64,000 nucleotides of DNA from Magnetofaba australis IT-1 (GTDB taxonomy: Bacteria; Pseudomonadota; Magnetococcia; Magnetococcales; Magnetococcaceae): NCBI RefSeq assembly GCF_002109495.1, contig NZ_LVJN01000015.1:434001-498000 (forward strand), written 5' to 3'. A program made the translations under genes and the position numbers. Shown one piece after another: positions 1 through 7,218 of this stretch; position 1 is the stretch's first letter; the number at the start of each line of letters is the position of its first letter. Below the pieces are notes generated by a model, which was not told the origin of the DNA, did no database searches, and saw only the letters and a list, made by a program, of their open reading frames with translations.

Positions 1-641
1 CCGGGCAGGTGCTGCGCGGCGAGCGCGCCCAGCGCAGCGGCGGCTGGCCAGATCGTTCAGGCGGCGGACGCGGGGCGTGGCGCGACCGACCCGCAGGCGG
101 CGGGCGTGGGGAGTGGCGTGATCGGAATCAAAGCGGCGCGCCCATGGGGCAGCCCCCTCAATGGCGTCGACGCGACAGCGCGCAGGGCGCCGATGGCGGG
201 CGCGATCACGATCAGGCGCTCATGGGGCTGCTGCTCAAACACCCCCGTTTGACGCTGGAGCATGAAGAGGATTTGGCCAAGCTGCGGTTGAAAAATCCTC
301 AACTTCAGCAGCTTTTGACCGAACTGTTGGAGAGGGGCTTTCATCGCGATCCCGCCGATGAGGGGCCCTGGTCCTTCGACGGCATGGACGATGCGCTGCG
401 CCAGTTGGCCAAGCGCATAACGCAAAACGAAGAGGCGGAGTTGGAGTCGCAAGCCTCGGAGTTGCGCGGTTGCCTGCTCACCATGATCGAGCGCGGCATC
501 CAGCGGGAGTACGACCAGCTCATGGCTGGACTGGCCCACGCGGCCAACGACCAGGTCAACGCCATGATGAGTCGTATGAGCGTGCTCAAGCAGGAGATCA
601 CCAGCCTGCAACAGCGCCGTGGAGATGGACGCTACCTGTAG
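1..641 (+). CDS. dnaG: DNA primase DnaG, C-terminal part (5' end outside window)
   Basis: The reading frame is open at the left edge and ends with TAG at 639-641, just before rpoD, the usual neighbour in the macromolecular-synthesis operon. The visible part is a Gly/Arg-rich linker (about the first 60 codons, with two copies of a GGGRG-x-WRDR unit) and a helical domain of about 150 residues. The latter starts near HDQALMGLLLKHPRL and resembles the helicase(DnaB)-binding C-terminal domain of DnaG, which recruits primase to the replication fork. The catalytic Toprim core lies outside the window. The identification rests on synteny plus the helical C-terminal pattern, so another protein cannot be fully excluded. 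The RGG-like linker is unusual. Confidence 0.75.
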   Translation, partial: GQVLRGERAQRSGGWPDRSGGGRGAWRDRPAGGGRGEWRDRNQSGAPMGQPPQWRRRDSAQGADGGRDHDQALMGLLLKHPRLTLEHEEDLAKLRLKNPQLQQLLTELLERGFHRDPADEGPWSFDGMDDALRQLAKRITQNEEAELESQASELRGCLLTMIERGIQREYDQLMAGLAHAANDQVNAMMSRMSVLKQEITSLQQRRGDGRYL

Positions 642-669
642 TGTAGGGCGGCGCGCCCAACCGGATTAA

Positions 670-698
670 TTGACGATTTGGCGTGACGGCGTTGCGAT
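670..698 (+). promoter_or_regulatory. Candidate sigma-70 promoter for rpoD
   Basis: TTGACG (670-675, five of six to the -35 consensus) is followed after 17 bases by TGCGAT (693-698, three of six to the -10). It lies in the 92-base gap between dnaG and rpoD. The -10 is weak, so this is only a candidate; rpoD may also be read through from dnaG. Confidence 0.3.
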
Positions 699-733
699 CT
701 CTTCGCTTCGACGTCGCCAGGAAAGCTTGTTAG

Positions 734-2833
734 ATGCTCATGACCGACAGCCAACGGAACGCCAGAAACATGTCCCAGGAAGAGACCAAGCTTGACCACA
801 TGAAACAGCTCATTGCGCGCGGCAAGGAGCGGGGATTTCTGACCTACGATGAGGTCAATGACGTGCTGCCGGAGGACATCAGCTCCGGCGATCAGATCGA
901 AGACGTCATGGGCGTGCTCGACGGCATGGGCATCAATTTGGTGGAGTCCGATGACGACGATGAGACGCCGCGCAAGAGCGGCGGGCGCCCGCGTTCGAGC
1001 AGTTTGGGCGATCTGGAGGAGATCTCCAGCGACGATGATGAAAGCGAAGATGACAACTTCGAAGAGGGCGGCTCCGGGCGCAGCGAGTCGGGCATCGAAG
1101 ATATCGACCTGGGCAAGACCGACGATCCGGTGCGCATGTACCTGCGGGAGATGGGCTCGGTGGAGCTGCTCACCCGCGAAGGCGAAATCGCCATCGCCAA
1201 GCGCATTGAAGAGGGCTGCAATGAGGTGATTGCGGCCATCTGCGATGCGCCCTGCACCTTCCAGGAGATCATGGGGCTGGCCGACAAACTGCGTTTGGGC
1301 GAGGTCTCCTTGCGCGACGTGTTGGATATCTCCACGCCCCAGGATGGTGAAGAGGGCGAGGTCTCCGACGACGAGAGCAACGACGACGATGACGACGAGA
1401 ACGAAGAGAGCGCCGAAGATCAGAACGAGGATGATGACGATTACGACGCCATAGACGACGAAGATGGCGACGAGTCGAACAAAAAGGTCGCCGCCAAAGC
1501 CAGCGAAACGAGCGCGCCCCAGGCCGAAGGGCAGGAGGCCAGCGCCAGCGCCAGCGAAAGCGACAACGAGAGCGATAACGAACAGTTCCGCGAACTGCTG
1601 GAGCAGACCCAGGCCACGTTCGACGCGGTGGCCGCCGAATACGCCAAGTTGCAGGAGATTCATGAGCCGTTGGTGGCGGCGCAACTGGCTGGCGACAAAA
1701 AGAAAGAGACCAAACTCCAGAAGGAGTATGACGAGCATAAGGCCGCCATGGTGGATATGGTCGCCTCCATCAAATTCTCGCCGCGTCAGCGCGAGCGCTT
1801 GGTGGATCGCATCAAACTGCTGGTTTCTCTGGTGCGCGAACAGGAGCAGAAGATCGTCTTCATCGCCGAACGCTGTGGCGTGGACAAGGGCGCCTTTGTC
1901 GAGGCGTTCAAAGGCAATGAGGGCAATGAAGAGTGGATTGAGGGTTACGCCAGCGCCAAACAGGCCGGGTGGAAGCGGTTCTACGCCCGCGCCGATGAGG
2001 TTCGTGCGGCCATGGCGCGCATCCATGAGGTGGAGCTGGAGGCCGGGCAGAACGTCACCGACCTGAAGCGCAGTCAGAAGGTGGTGCTGGATGGCGAGCG
2101 TAAGGCCAGTCAAGCCAAGAAGGAGATGGTGGAGGCCAACCTGCGCCTGGTGATCTCCATCGCCAAAAAGTACACCAACCGCGGTTTGCAGTTCCTCGAC
2201 CTGATTCAGGAGGGCAACATCGGCCTGATGAAGGCGGTGGACAAGTTCGAATGGCGGCGCGGGTATAAATTCTCCACCTACGCCACCTGGTGGATCCGTC
2301 AGGCCATCACCCGCTCCATCGCCGACCAGGCGCGCACCATCCGCATTCCGGTGCACATGATTGAGACCATCAACAAGCTGGTGCGCACCAGCCGTCAGAT
2401 GGTGCAGGAGATGGGTCGCGAGCCGACTCCCGAAGAGATCGCCGAGCGCATGAGCATGAGCCTGGAGAAGGTGCGCAAAGTGCTCAAAATCGCCAAGGAG
2501 CCGATCTCCCTGGAGACCCCGGTGGGCGATGAAGAGGATTCGCATCTGGGCGATTTCATCGAAGACAAGTCGATGCTCTCGCCGTCGGATCTGGCCATCA
2601 TGGCCAACCTGCGCGACACCACCGGGCGGGTGCTCAAGACCCTCACTGGACGCGAAGAGAATGTGCTGCGCATGCGCTTTGGCATCGGCCTGCCCACCGA
2701 CCACACACTGGAAGAGGTGGGTAAGAAGTTCCATGTGACCCGTGAGCGGATTCGTCAAATTGAGGCCAAGGCTCTGCGCAAGTTGCGCCACCCCACGCGT
2801 TCGCGTAAATTGCGCAGCTTCCTGGAGTCCTAA
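734..2833 (+). CDS. rpoD: RNA polymerase primary sigma factor RpoD
   Basis: This is the housekeeping sigma factor that directs core RNA polymerase to -35/-10 promoters. Region 1.1 lies at the N-terminus (about residues 13-60) and region 1.2 at [11 protein letters not shown] (about 132). Region 2 spans about 470-540 and contains [18 protein letters not shown] and [10 protein letters not shown]. Region 3 follows, and region 4 with the helix-turn-helix lies at about 630-690 (TLEEVGKKF and [18 protein letters not shown]). At 699 residues it is somewhat longer than usual. The extra length includes very acidic stretches (about 70-120 and 205-285, runs of Asp/Glu/Ser) in and before the non-conserved region. 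The start at 734 has AGGAAAG eight bases upstream; ATG at 740 or 770 is possible. A tRNA gene follows 15 bases after the stop. Confidence 0.97.
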   Translation: MLMTDSQRNARNMSQEETKLDHMKQLIARGKERGFLTYDEVNDVLPEDISSGDQIEDVMGVLDGMGINLVESDDDDETPRKSGGRPRSSSLGDLEEISSDDDESEDDNFEEGGSGRSESGIEDIDLGKTDDPVRMYLREMGSVELLTREGEIAIAKRIEEGCNEVIAAICDAPCTFQEIMGLADKLRLGEVSLRDVLDISTPQDGEEGEVSDDESNDDDDDENEESAEDQNEDDDDYDAIDDEDGDESNKKVAAKASETSAPQAEGQEASASASESDNESDNEQFRELLEQTQATFDAVAAEYAKLQEIHEPLVAAQLAGDKKKETKLQKEYDEHKAAMVDMVASIKFSPRQRERLVDRIKLLVSLVREQEQKIVFIAERCGVDKGAFVEAFKGNEGNEEWIEGYASAKQAGWKRFYARADEVRAAMARIHEVELEAGQNVTDLKRSQKVVLDGERKASQAKKEMVEANLRLVISIAKKYTNRGLQFLDLIQEGNIGLMKAVDKFEWRRGYKFSTYATWWIRQAITRSIADQARTIRIPVHMIETINKLVRTSRQMVQEMGREPTPEEIAERMSMSLEKVRKVLKIAKEPISLETPVGDEEDSHLGDFIEDKSMLSPSDLAIMANLRDTTGRVLKTLTGREENVLRMRFGIGLPTDHTLEEVGKKFHVTRERIRQIEAKALRKLRHPTRSRKLRSFLES

Positions 2834-2848
2834 GCGGCCTCCAGAAGC

Positions 2849-2924
2849 GGGCCTATAGCTCAGCGGTCAGAGCCGCCGGCTCATAACCGGTCGGTCCCAG
2901 GTTCGAATCCTGGTGGGCCCACCA
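2849..2924 (+). tRNA. tRNA with anticodon CAT, probably Ile2 (lysidine type)
   Basis: A full 76-base cloverleaf with encoded CCA is present. The acceptor is GGGCCTA/TGGGCCC (2849-2855 with 2914-2920), the D stem GCTC/GAGC, and the anticodon stem GCCGG/CCGGT with loop CTCATAA. The anticodon CAT is at 2882-2884, and the T arm is CCAGG/CCTGG with TTCGAAT. A CAT anticodon can belong to initiator Met, elongator Met or Ile2. The GGGCC acceptor fits tRNA-Ile2, whose C34 is modified by TilS, better than Met; this choice is inference. An integrase gene lies immediately downstream, so the 3' half is the likely attachment site of an integrative element. Confidence 0.93.
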
Positions 2925-2960
2925 AATTCTGATCCAACCCCGTCCAGGGGAGTCCTGAAA

Positions 2961-2989
2961 GCCAGCGGAAACGCTGGCTTTTCTCTTTT
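2961..2989 (+). terminator. Rho-independent terminator after tRNA
   Basis: The perfect stem GCCAGCG (2961-2967) / CGCTGGC (2972-2978) with a GAAA tetraloop is followed by TTTTCTCTTTT (2979-2989). It lies 36 bases after the tRNA and probably ends rpoD/tRNA transcription before the integrated element. Confidence 0.85.
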
Positions 2990-3027
2990 CTGTTGTCTAT
3001 TCTTGTCCAAGCCAGTCCAGCCAAATC

Positions 3028-3088
3028 TGGGGGCATGTGGGGGCATTTCTGGGGGAATCTTGAGATTCTGATTAAACAGATGCCCCCA
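3028..3088. repeat. Candidate integrase arm-type binding repeats
   Basis: TGGGGGCAT occurs at 3028-3036 and 3038-3046, a near copy TGGGGGAAT at 3050-3058, and the inverted copy ATGCCCCCA at 3080-3088. Clusters of short direct and inverted repeats between the att core in a tRNA and the integrase start are where tyrosine recombinases bind with their N-terminal domain. The function is inferred from position and arrangement. Confidence 0.5.
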
Positions 3089-3190
3089 GTCTGGCAAAGC
3101 CTCCTGAATTCCAGAGAGTTCTGGAATTTTCGGGTGTTCCGGCGATATCGGAACCGAACCGAGGACCGTAGCGCAAAGAGAGGTGTTCAG

Positions 3191-4405
3191 ATGCCGCTGA
3201 CAGACACGGAAATTCGCCGGGTCAAGGCCGAAGGAAAGACTCTCAAGCTGACAGATGGTGGGGGCATGTATCTGGAGGTGTCCCCAACTGGCCGCAAGTG
3301 GTGGCGTCTGAAGTACCGCTTTGGCGGCAAAGAGAAGCGTCTTGCCTTGGGCGTCTACCCGGACGTGACGCTCAAGGCGGCGCGACAGAAGCGGGGTGAC
3401 GCGCGGCGTCTGTTGGCGGATGGCGTCGATCCGGGCCAGCATCGCAAAGCCCAGAAGGCCGCCGCCATCGCCGATGAGCAGGGGGCCTTTGAGACGGTAG
3501 CGATGGAGTGGTACGCCAAACACGCGCCGAACTGGACAGATTCCAACGCCAAACGTCTGCTGAGTCTGTTCAAGCGGGATATCTTCCCCTGGATCGGCGC
3601 GCGGCCTATCGGGGAGATTACGCCGCCTGAACTGCTGAAGGTATTGCGGCGCATTGAAAGCCGTGGCGCGGTGGAGACCGCGCACCGGGCGCGCGCCAAT
3701 TGCGGGCAGGTATTCCGCTATGCTGTGGCCATTGGTTTGGCGGAACGTGACCCCACTGGAGATCTGAAGGGGGCGCTTCCGCCGGTCAAATCCAAGCGCA
3801 TGGCCACGATCATCGACCCTAAAATGATTGGCGAACTGTTGCGGGATATCGACCGCTATGAAGGGTCATTCATCACCCGTTGCGCGCTGAAATTGGCCCC
3901 GCTGACGTTTGCCCGTCCAGGGGAGTTGCGTCACGCCGAATGGTCCGAGATTGGCATAGAGGCCAAAGAGTGGCGTATCCCGGCAGGCAAGATGAAAGCG
4001 CGCGAGATGCACATTGTGCCCCTGAGCCGCCAGGCGCTGGAAATTCTGGCCGAGATCAAGCCGCTTACTGGCAACGGGCGGTATGTGTTTCCTGGCGTCC
4101 GTAGCGCCGCGCGTCCCATGTCTGAGAATACGGTGTTGGCGGCGCTGCGCCGTCTGGGATATGAGAAAGGCCAAATGACCGGCCATGGATTCCGCGCCAT
4201 GGCGTCCACCCGGCTCAATGAGATGGGCTGGCCCGCCGATGTGATTGAACGCCAGTTGGCTCACGCGGAACGCAACGAGGTGCGCGCCGCCTACAACCAC
4301 GCCCAGCACTTGGCTGAACGGGTGAAGATGATGCAGGCGTGGGCGGACTATCTGGACGCGCTGCGCGACGGCGCCGACATTTTGCCATTCAAGCGTCAGG
4401 CTTGA
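3191..4405 (+). CDS. int: P4-type tyrosine integrase
   Basis: This site-specific recombinase inserts and excises the element at the neighbouring tRNA. The 404-residue product has the usual P4-like layout. An N-terminal arm-binding domain (DUF4102 type, about 1-90) contains LTDGGGMYLEV and WWRLKYRFGGKEKRLALGVYP. A central core-binding SAM-like domain spans about 100-185, and the C-terminal catalytic domain about 205-380. The catalytic set is visible: Arg in LTFARPGELRHAEW, His-x-x-Arg in GHGFRAMAST, and the terminal Tyr in RAAYNHAQ. ATG at 3191 is chosen because GAGAGGTG precedes it by six bases and family homology starts there, although the frame stays open further upstream. The gene looks intact even though the island is damaged. 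Confidence 0.93.
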   Translation: MPLTDTEIRRVKAEGKTLKLTDGGGMYLEVSPTGRKWWRLKYRFGGKEKRLALGVYPDVTLKAARQKRGDARRLLADGVDPGQHRKAQKAAAIADEQGAFETVAMEWYAKHAPNWTDSNAKRLLSLFKRDIFPWIGARPIGEITPPELLKVLRRIESRGAVETAHRARANCGQVFRYAVAIGLAERDPTGDLKGALPPVKSKRMATIIDPKMIGELLRDIDRYEGSFITRCALKLAPLTFARPGELRHAEWSEIGIEAKEWRIPAGKMKAREMHIVPLSRQALEILAEIKPLTGNGRYVFPGVRSAARPMSENTVLAALRRLGYEKGQMTGHGFRAMASTRLNEMGWPADVIERQLAHAERNEVRAAYNHAQHLAERVKMMQAWADYLDALRDGADILPFKRQA

Positions 4406-4412
4406 TCCGAAA

Positions 4413-4466
4413 GCCCGGCCTACCGCGACGGCGGGAAAAGGCGGTTCCTCACCGCCCTGGCCGGGC
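4413..4466 (+). terminator. Nested hairpins after the integrase gene
   Basis: GCCCGGCC (4413-4420) pairs with GGCCGGGC (4459-4466), and inside it GGCGG (4440-4444) pairs with CCGCC (4452-4456). It begins seven bases after the int stop. There is no clear T run, so it may be a rho-assisted terminator, an attenuator or a binding site. Confidence 0.35.
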
Positions 4467-4684
4467 TCATCTTTGAGGGCGCATGAGGGTGCGCAATGTC
4501 CATTTTCCCAGAAGATGCGCCTGAGCGGGGAATGAGAATTGACCTGTTTAGTAAACTATTCATGCGAGAGACCAAAGCGGAGCGTAGAAAAGTAGCCGAC
4601 TGGCTTAATATGGTAGAACTTTACGAAGGGTTGGTTTGTGCTGGTTCAGCGGAAACATGACAACCGTCTAAACCAAAATATCAG

Positions 4685-5668
4685 TTAGCTGTTCGCCTTT
4701 TCAGCCATTTTTTGGGATGGCTGAAAAGACTGCTTTTGGTGCGTCGTCCGACGCCGTTCTCTGGCCGCCTCAAGCTTTTCATCTCGTTCGGCCAGGATCT
4801 GCACATGCCGCCCTTCCAGGCGATCCTGTGGGGTGACGTAGTCGATGGCGCTATGGAGCCGCCGGGTGTTGTAATGCTCGACGTACTTTCCCACAACCCG
4901 TTGGGCATCTTCCAGCGATAATGGCGTCTGAGGCCGAATGCACTCACGCTTCAAACTACCGTGAAAACGCTCCAGTTTTCCGTTGCTCTGCGGATAGTAA
5001 GGCGAAGTCCTCACATGCGTCATGCCGGATTCCCGGATGAACGCCTTAAAATCGTTGGCAACGAACTGCGGCCCATTGTCTGAGATCAGCCGCGGCTTAG
5101 CTTCCGGATAGGCCTCCTGAGCTCGGAGCAGGACCACTTCAACCTCATCTTCCTTCATCGACTCACGAATCTCCCAGTGGAGGATAAACCTGCTACATCC
5201 ATCCAGGACACTGCACAGATAGTAGAACGTCCCCTGGATATTCAGATAGGAGATGTCCACATGCCAGTGTTTATGCGGCTCCGAAGGCTGTTTGAACCCT
5301 GTGCCCTTCTGCGAGGGCGATGGGCTCCAACGACGCATCAGCCCGGCAGTTCTGAGCACACGCAGCACTGAAGAGGGGCTGACCGCCACCACGCCTGCAT
5401 CCAGCATCATGTAGGTCAGGCGCCGATAGCCCTCTGACGGATGTTCATGGAAAAAGGCGACAATCGCTTCCCTTTCCCAATCGTCCAGCCAAAAATCTCG
5501 GGGAATACGGCCATTGTGGTCATTAACCATTCCATAGCGCTTGCGCCATGAATAGAACTTGCCCCTTTGCACGCCTATCCAGTTGATAATTCGGCTCGTG
5601 TCGATTTCGCTCTTGTCTGACCAAAACGCCACGAAATCCACCACCGAATCCCGTATGTCCGGCTCCAC
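4685..5668 (-). CDS. IS3-family transposase OrfB (DDE integrase core)
   Basis: The catalytic part of the transposase is 327 residues as an independent frame. An N-terminal HTH_21-like region (HPSEGYRRLTYMML) precedes the rve integrase core. The DDE triad is visible as D in HWHVDISYL, D in LISDNGPQFVAND and E in NGKLERFHGSLKRE, followed by the IS3 signature YVEHYNTRRLHSAIDYVTP. It is probably expressed mainly as an OrfAB fusion; GTG at 5668 would be the start for a free protein. The frame looks intact, so the element may still be active. Confidence 0.93.
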   Translation of the reverse strand: MEPDIRDSVVDFVAFWSDKSEIDTSRIINWIGVQRGKFYSWRKRYGMVNDHNGRIPRDFWLDDWEREAIVAFFHEHPSEGYRRLTYMMLDAGVVAVSPSSVLRVLRTAGLMRRWSPSPSQKGTGFKQPSEPHKHWHVDISYLNIQGTFYYLCSVLDGCSRFILHWEIRESMKEDEVEVVLLRAQEAYPEAKPRLISDNGPQFVANDFKAFIRESGMTHVRTSPYYPQSNGKLERFHGSLKRECIRPQTPLSLEDAQRVVGKYVEHYNTRRLHSAIDYVTPQDRLEGRHVQILAERDEKLEAARERRRTTHQKQSFQPSQKMAEKANS

Positions 5669-5679
5669 CCAGCAGCCGT

Positions 5680-5982
5680 TCAGCTCACCCCAAGACTTTT
5701 TTTTAGCGCAACATGCGCCTCAAGAAGCTCAGACATAACTTCATTTTTGGTTGCCAACTTCGCTTCTAGTTCGGCAATCTGTCGGTCACAAGCCTTTTGG
5801 CCGCGTTTGTCAGACAAGGCCGCTTCGCCGTTCTCAAACAAAGCCTTTTGCCAGCGATAGTACTGGCTGGGCTGAATGCCCGCCTCGTCGCACAGATCCG
5901 AGAGAACCACCTTCTCGACCAGGTGACGGCGCACATAGCCTACCTTCTGCTCAGCCGTAAATCTCCGCTTCTTCCGTTCCAT
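5680..5982 (-). CDS. IS3-family transposase OrfA
   Basis: This 100-residue protein has an N-terminal helix-turn-helix of the HTH_Tnp_1 type (RRFTAEQKVGYVRRHL..., LSDLCDEAGIQPSQYYRWQ) and a C-terminal leucine-zipper-like helix (IAELEAKLATKNEVMSELLE). In IS3 elements OrfA binds the IS ends. It is also the N-terminal part of the OrfAB transposase made by -1 frameshifting. The stop overlaps the frameshift region just before orfB. Confidence 0.9.
   Translation of the reverse strand: MERKKRRFTAEQKVGYVRRHLVEKVVLSDLCDEAGIQPSQYYRWQKALFENGEAALSDKRGQKACDRQIAELEAKLATKNEVMSELLEAHVALKKSLGVS
5697..5704 (-). promoter_or_regulatory. Programmed -1 frameshift site between orfA and orfB
   Basis: On the minus strand the orfA end reads CTA AAA AAA AGT. 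The run of eight A (T8 at 5697-5704) is a classic slippery sequence. A -1 shift continues as KSWGELNGCW and enters the orfB frame (VEPDIRDSVVD) without a stop, giving a single OrfAB product. Confidence 0.75.
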
Positions 5983-6809
5983 ACAAACCTCCGCTTATTA
6001 TCTACACATTATAAACGGCTTGTTTGTCATTTTCCAACTGAACCGAAACAGGTTTGCTTTGTGTACGTTGCTGACGTAGGAGAGGTCGAAGTAGAAGGTG
6101 TAGAGTTTCATGTGGAAGATGATGAGCTATTTATCCGTTATTCAAGTCTCGGCCCACCTCTTGGAAAACCTAAAGACCGCAAAATTGACACCGCCCTTGA
6201 AGAAAATATCTTGCATGTCTGCATTAGAAGCTCTCTTGAAAGAAATCTGAACGCAGAACGCATGACGTTACCAAGATTTATCAAGAACCTATTTACAGAA
6301 AGAACCCCTGACCCAACTTATCATCCAGATGAAAAAATCTACTGTCTTTCTCCAGACCAGTCTGAATGCGATCGATTGTGGGATAACTTTGCCCATACTG
6401 ATCCAGATAAAAGCTCTATCGACACAATGCAAGCTCAACATGATAACCAAGGAGATAAAGCTCTAAGCTACATCGCTTCACATATTATGTTTGATGATCC
6501 ACGCCACGGGAAAACGCGGCGGCATAAAGAGCGCGTTAGGGCCGTGGCGGAAGTCCTTTGGAGACAAGACCCCAACATGACCATTTCAGCCATGGCGGAT
6601 GATGCCCACATTCTTGAAGTCGCATGCGAAGGAAAAATTTACAGCAAGGAAACCATTCGCGACTGGGTGAAAGATTTGAATCCCACAGGGGGCAAAGGGG
6701 GACGCCCGAAGAAAGCGACGTAATATCCAGGCTCCCCCGCATCCAACCGAGAAACCTATTTTCTCCTACGAGACAGGAATTTTTCTCTCCAACAACCCGC
6801 GCTACGTTT

Positions 6810-6839
6810 GCCTCACTGTCCAACCCCGGACGGTGAGGC
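6810..6839 (+). promoter_or_regulatory. 12-bp hairpin in the leader of the AlpA-like gene
   Basis: GCCTCACTGTCC (6810-6821) pairs with GGACGGTGAGGC (6828-6839) with one T-G wobble and a six-base loop, AACCCC. It lies between the end of the split cargo gene (6723) and the AlpA-like start (6891). It has no T run, so it looks like a regulatory or processing hairpin more than a terminator. Confidence 0.4.
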
Positions 6840-6890
6840 GCAGGAGCGAAGAAACCCGGCCTTCATCGTCCTACTTGATGGAGGTGAAAC

Positions 6891-7004
6891 ATGCTGACCC
6901 CTTCCCCCATGGCCCTTGCACGCTCTTTTGAAGCGCCTGTCCTGCCCAAAGAGGGCTATGTGTCAATGGCGCCCGAAAAATGCAGCACCATGGCGCCGCA
7001 ATAA
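6891..7004 (+). pseudogene. Truncated AlpA-like excisionase/regulator gene
   Basis: A strong ribosome site GGAGGTG (6880-6886) precedes ATG 6891. The frame encodes MLTPSPMALARSFEAPVLP, then KEGYVSM, and then runs into the IS21 left terminal repeat, stopping at TAA 7002-7004. The LPKEGYV segment resembles the start of AlpA-type DNA-binding proteins (LPREGFVR...), which often follow P4-type integrases and control excision. Only about 25 host codons remain. The match is short, so the family call is tentative, but truncation at the IS border is clear. Confidence 0.4.
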
Positions 7005-7012
7005 TGCATCAC
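6966..7012 (+). repeat. IS21 left terminal repeats L1 and L2
   Basis: Two tandem 23-base copies stand one base apart. Both start ATGGCGCC; the first ends AAATGCAGCAC and the second TAATGCATCAC. The right end (9625-9647) carries the inverted counterpart. They are presumed transposase-binding sites. Confidence 0.75.
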
Positions 7013-7118
7013 TTGGGCATTGGTTGGGCGCGTAGCGCACAACGGGGTTTGCCGTTTTCCTTTGTCTTTAAAAAAACGAACAAAAACATCTTTTCAACAC
7101 ACTTGAGATTCAGAATGA

Positions 7119-7189
7119 GGGAGAGGCGGCAGACCTGTGGGAAACGTGTTTTCGTTTTCCACAGGGATAGCGGAGCGTCCGCCTCTCCC
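7119..7189. repeat. Nested palindromes inside the IS21 left end
   Basis: Outer arms GGGAGAGGCGG (7119-7129) and CCGCCTCTCCC (7179-7189) are a perfect 11-bp inverted repeat. Inside, CCTGTGGGAAACG (7134-7146) pairs with CGTTTTCCACAGG (7153-7165) with one G-T wobble and a six-base TGTTTT loop. The structure lies 30 bases downstream of istB. It could end istB transcription, block read-through into the IS, or be a small nested element. Confidence 0.55.
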
Positions 7190-7218
7190 GGAGCCGCAAG
7201 TGGGCAGGATCGCCAGTT

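Larger units (their letters stand above)
4639..6050 (-). mobile_element. IS3-family insertion sequence, complete
   Basis: The element starts with TG and ends with CA. It has imperfect inverted ends sharing GGTTCAG and ATGACAA (4643-4663 against 6024-6044) and is flanked on both sides by GGTTTG (4633-4638 and 6051-6056) as a target-site duplication; IS3 duplications are more often 3-5 bases. It is 1412 bases long and carries orfA and orfB on the minus strand with a slippery A8 run between them, the normal IS3 arrangement. It splits a cargo gene of the tRNA-integrated element. Confidence 0.85.
4496..6723 (+). pseudogene. Island cargo gene of unknown function, split by an IS3 element
   Basis: Reading starts at ATG 4496 (MSIFPEDAPERGMRIDLF...) and is cut at 4638 by an IS3-family element. 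The same codon phase resumes at 6057. Removing 4639-6056 (the IS plus one copy of the 6-base repeat GGTTTG) joins ...VELYEGLV to CFVYVADVGEVEVEG and gives one uninterrupted 269-residue frame ending in TAA at 6721-6723. The C-terminal third is helical with a helix-turn-helix flavour (MTISAMADDAHILEV...) and ends in a basic RPKKAT tail. I do not recognise a family. The 3' part is clearly less GC-rich than its surroundings, which suggests it arrived with the element. Confidence 0.7.

Noticed and set aside
632-2791. A 719-codon open frame on the minus strand across rpoD
   Set aside because: It is antisense to an unmistakable sigma factor, its product is low-complexity (His/Leu/Gly-rich), and it arises from the high GC of the third codon positions.
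2993-3190. An upstream extension of the integrase frame starting at 2993
   Set aside because: It would cross the candidate arm-type repeats and start right after a terminator; integrase homology and a good ribosome site point to ATG 3191.
7119-7189. Nested palindrome as an integron attC site
   Set aside because: The arms lack the conserved GTTRRRY/RYYYAAC boxes, and no integron integrase is present.
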